In this document: positions 60,561 to 64,000 of the stretch, one piece after another
Position numbering within the stretch: the stretch's first letter is position 1
How the letters are laid out: each line of letters begins with the position of its first letter
Origin: Aselliscus stoliczkanus
Lineage: Eukaryota > Chordata > Mammalia > Chiroptera > Hipposideridae
Assembly (NCBI GenBank): GCA_033961575.1
Contig: CM066728.1
Location: forward strand, 111,637,852 to 111,701,851
Direction of reading: 5' to 3'
DNA: 64,000 nt
Notes under the pieces: generated by a model
Told to the model about the DNA's origin: nothing
Database searches by the model: none
The model's input: the letters and a program-made list of their open reading frames with translations, nothing else
Position numbers and translations under genes: made by a program

Positions 60561-60745
60561 GACAGTGTGGAGGGACTGTATGAGAGGCTGAGGACTTGCT
60601 GTTCACAAGGACTCTCTGTGATGGACAGTCTGGGGCTGATTTAGGAGGAAGGTGAGGATGGAAAAGGGTGTGTAACAGTGACAAACAGAAATGGAAATGA
60701 AAAAGTGAAAGAAAAATCAGCATTACATTACTATCGTATTTATGG

Positions 60746-60746
60746 T

Positions 60747-60778
<32 letters not shown>
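60746..60778. repeat. (TTTTG)n microsatellite
   Basis: Five or more ttttg units. Confidence 0.9.
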
Positions 60779-62099
60779 TAAATGATACGTATGTCCATTA
60801 AAGCTTTTTAACATCAGAATGTAATTCTGAACTTTTTAAGTCTGAGCTCCTCTGTCCCTTGGTCATCTGTTATATTTGGACACCGAGTCTTACCTCTGGA
60901 CACAGCTGTGCTAGCAGGAGAGTTCGTGAGACGTGCAGCCCCCACTTCTGCTACGTCCCCCGTCCCCCTCCCACTGGCCCCCCTTTCGGTGGTGATGTTG
61001 GAGGCCATGTTGGAGAGATACCCAACAAAAGAGCTCTGTCTCCTCACCAGCCAGCCAGTTAACACTGGCACGAAGTCCCCGAGACCCACTTTCTCAGAGA
61101 AAAGGCCCGGCCAGCTGGTCTTCAAGGCAGGGAACTGTGTTTGGTGATACTTCACTACACGGATCCTGACCGTCACTTCATTAGGTGACACTCAAAATAC
61201 GAAAATAATAAACACTGATGCTCTCCATGGCCTCATCTCACACATTCTTACAAATTTCTCTTATTTCCAAATTCTCACCAGATGTTGTTTTTTACCTAAA
61301 ATATCCAGAATTTCAAATCTGATCGGTTGATTTCTCCTGCAATTGCACTGTTTTTGTATTATCACTGAATTGGGGGGCAGACAGGGCTTGTAGGGCTTAC
61401 CGTGTATTTGTAAGGAGGTAGTCCCAGGGCCAGGACAGAGTGTCATGCCTTGTTATTTCAAACTGAGCCACGTTGGCACCAGGCGCCAGTAGCAGGAGCA
61501 GTCACTGCTCAGCTGACTCCATCGATGTCCGCGTCATTGATCCGCCATTCAAAGGAAGTGAATCGATTGTTCTATGGTCAATGGGGGCCACACAGCCTGG
61601 ATGATGTACTTGTCAGTCACACAGATTGATTCAGTCCACTTAGATTTGTATGTCTATTGAGATACCTATTATTTAAGTAATGCTATGCAGTCAGTACCCC
61701 TTCATATGAAATAAGTATATACTGCTTGGCTTGTCAATACACAACTGAATTATTATTTCATTCTCTGTAGTAAACCATCTTTCCAGGTGCTGGAGACATG
61801 GGAAGGGGTAATTCATAATAGTAGACCAGAGGTGCAGAGCCGTACATTAATGGCCTGTGACAAAACTCAGACGTCTGCCAGAGCCCTGGAGGAGGAAGCC
61901 CCGGTGCTTCACCTGGGAAGCGGCGTCCGGAAGTGAGTTATTTCCCCACAGGTGCCCATCCTGGAGCCAAAACAGAAACACTGAGAACACTGTGGCAAAA
62001 ACAGTCAATCTCTTTTACTTAAAATGTTCATTTCATGACAAACTTAGGCAAGCTCAGTGTTCATCGTAGCTGTAGGGGGTGTGGTGAATGGGGACATTG
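60779..62099. other. Unique non-coding DNA
   Basis: No gene or repeat recognised. Confidence 0.4.
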
Positions 62100-62215
62100 G
62101 AGACAGACAGACACACTGGCTGCCAGCCCAGTTCTGCCCTTTCCCGAAAGAGAGGGTTGGCAAGTTATTGAACCTCCCTAAACAGCAGTGTCCTCATCTG
62201 TAAAACACAGATAAA
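62100..62215 (+). repeat. MIR (mammalian-wide interspersed repeat)
   Basis: The core ggcaagttattgaacctccctaaacagcagtgtcctcatctgtaaaacacagataa matches the conserved central part of MIR in the plus direction. Confidence 0.75.
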
Positions 62216-62235
62216 TTGGTAGGTAGCTAGTTACG

Positions 62236-62350
62236 TACACAGTTAGGTAGATAGATAGTTAATAGATACAGATAGATAGGTGAAAGATAGATAGATAGAT
62301 AATAGATAATAAATGATAGACTGACAGACAGATAGACAGACAGATGGAGA
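62236..62350. repeat. (GATA)n/(GACA)n microsatellite
   Basis: gata and gaca units, imperfect. Confidence 0.93.
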
Positions 62351-62643
62351 GACACAAGGAGCAGTGGCAAAGCTGCCCCCATGGTGGCAAGGTGCACAGG
62401 GCACAACCATCAATATTTGATGGATGGGCCATACTCTTACTGCCAAGGGAAAAACTTCTATTAAGACATTTATTAAAACTGCTGGTTTACTAGCTGTGTA
62501 TTTTGATTGAGAGACACATTGAATCCATCTAACAATTGTGAGCAAAGCATGTTGTCTTTCTTCACAGACAAAATGGAAGAAATATCTTATTGTGCGCAAA
62601 TCTCAGAACTTGTGACACGTGTGGACAGCCCACGCTCCATCTG

Positions 62644-62861
62644 TGTTAGTCAGCTCAGGCTGCCATAAGGAAATACCACTGACTGGGCGACTTAAAGAAT
62701 AGAAATTTATTTTCTCACAGTCTGGAGGCTGCACATCCAAAATCAAGGTCTGGAAGGGTCCATTTTTGGTGAGAGCCCTCTTCCTGGTTTGTAGATGGGC
62801 ACCTTCTCAGTATGTTCACACAGGGCCTCTCTTTGGTATGTGCACACCAGGGGGTGGGGGG

Positions 62862-62923
<62 letters not shown>

Positions 62924-63065
62924 GTGTCTCCTCCTATAAGGACACTAATCTATTTGGATCAGGTCCCACCCTTATGACCTCATTTAATCTTAATTACTTC
63001 CTTATAAATACAGCCACACTGGGGATTAAGGCCTTGACATATGAATTTTGGGCCTCCATCATACC
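62644..63065 (-). repeat. MLT1-type MaLR LTR
   Basis: The plus strand reads ggctgccataaggaaatacca...gactgggcgacttaaagaatagaaatttattttctcacagtctggaggctg, the reverse of the MLT1 LTR end. Later it has ctcctataaggacac, gacctcatttaatcttaattacttcc and tacagccacactgggg. A GA array sits where MLT1 normally has a short ct-rich run. Confidence 0.75.
62862..62919. repeat. (GA)n microsatellite inside the MLT1 LTR
   Basis: About 55 bases of nearly pure GA after a G-run. Confidence 0.96.
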
Positions 63066-64000
63066 AATAAGCACTTCCAGGTCAATAAAGAATGGGAATA
63101 AATGTATATTTTCAACAACATCAATCCTAGGAAAGACTAAAAGCCAATGTAAAGCCAGATCTATGTGTCGTGAACCTCTCTCTCTGGTCAACACAGGGAG
63201 TTAAAGCAGACACCCCCTGAGCCTGTTTTGTTTCTTTGAGATGTGAAAATCAGACACAGCCTTCTCTCAGTGCAATAAGTGGTCATCAAATGAAATCTTC
63301 CTTGAGCTAGAGACCCTTGGCTGCATTTGTCATCTCCAGGCACTCTCAGCGTCTCCACACATGTTCTCAACAGGATAAGTGCTTCATGTTCATTATTATA
63401 TTTTTCTTGCAACCAAGGCATCTTCAAACTTAGAATCCCAGGATCTACCAGCTTGATGGCATGTTCCAGTGTGCTCCCCATCCCGGGGCTTCTGCACAGA
63501 AAGGCTTGAAATCGAACTCCTGTTGTGTTCGAGCTCCACAGGGAGCCCGGAGGTGGGGCTCTGGAATACTGCAGTCACCCAGTCTCCAAGAGCTGGCCCG
63601 GAGCCCGGGATTTGAAACACCGGTCTCCTGCACACAAATGGCTCCTGGTCCTGCCCTGAAAAGAGAAAAGACATTGTAGCAGCATTGGGCATCCCTTCTT
63701 ATTGGACACGTAAGTTAACCAGCAGGTGCTGAACAGTTCACCAGGTAATACTACCTGTGCCCAGTATCTACTGTAATTGAGAAGGTTTTAAAACAATTCT
63801 AAGGCAAACAGTAGTGTGACATTTATACACAAATGTAGGGAAGAAATTCTAACGTGTCCAAGAAGAAGCCCCTGAGTTTCATGTGGTGAATTTGCTGACC
63901 TTAAGGCCACAGAGAGGAAGACACGGGCTCTAAACAAATGGTCATTGGAAAATGATGACAACGTTGTTGAGTAAGATGCCTTTGAGTTTAAAAAAATTGA
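63066..64000. other. Unique non-coding DNA
   Basis: Frames of 60-98 codons on both strands without motifs. No repeat or gene recognised. Confidence 0.4.

Overview
The window is mammalian nuclear DNA and almost certainly comes from a bat, most likely a horseshoe/roundleaf-type (rhinolophoid, Yinpterochiroptera) species. The best evidence is the SINEs: four tRNA-derived copies, with recognisable A and B boxes, of the kind that start GGCCGGCC or end in a tail reading TGGGTCCTGG...ACACTGTTCCCCAATAAAA. Mammal-wide fossils (MIR, MER5A, MLT1, old L1M) and long GA, CA and GATA microsatellites fit this. The species call is recalled from SINE families and was not checked against a database.

I find no host protein-coding gene, tRNA, rRNA or CRISPR array that I can support. 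The long open frames are chance frames in GC-rich or low-complexity DNA, or belong to transposable elements. The window therefore reads as intergenic or deep-intronic DNA. Stretches of unique sequence between about 25 and 41 kb, rich in TAAT-type motifs and poor in repeats, resemble the conserved non-coding DNA around developmental genes, but that is inference.

Layout. 0-3.4 kb: a SINE and three L1 pieces. 3.4-11.6 kb: unique DNA with a CpG-rich patch, an old L1-like piece, a very clean 123-bp hairpin (7147-7269), a CA array and a SINE with target-site duplication. 11.6-16.3 kb: a mariner transposase fossil, microsatellites, MER20-like and MER5A elements. 16.3-23.1 kb: an old plus-strand gammaretrovirus-like provirus with two recognisable LTRs (16311-16715 and 22656-23138), gag remnants in an odd order, an integrase tail and a broken env. 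23.3-41 kb: mostly unique DNA, with an L1 piece, a 50-bp tandem duplication, a SINE and a degenerate minisatellite (38.92-39.4 kb). 41.2-41.95 kb: the best CpG-island candidate, with a G-quadruplex motif. 42.84-48.05 kb: a younger minus-strand gammaretrovirus-like provirus, missing everything from its core promoter through most of reverse transcriptase, with a dimeric SINE nested in its 3' LTR. 48-64 kb: unique DNA broken by a Tigger-like DNA transposon with TA target duplication, L1 pieces, an MLT1 LTR, a MIR and microsatellites.

The genes do not form a host pathway. The coding remnants are retroviral (gag, pol, env), L1 (ORF2) and DNA-transposon (mariner, Tigger) fossils. The most unusual item is in the 42.8-48 kb provirus: past the integrase C-terminal domain the pol frame stays open into two strongly hydrophobic segments and stops one base before the env start codon.
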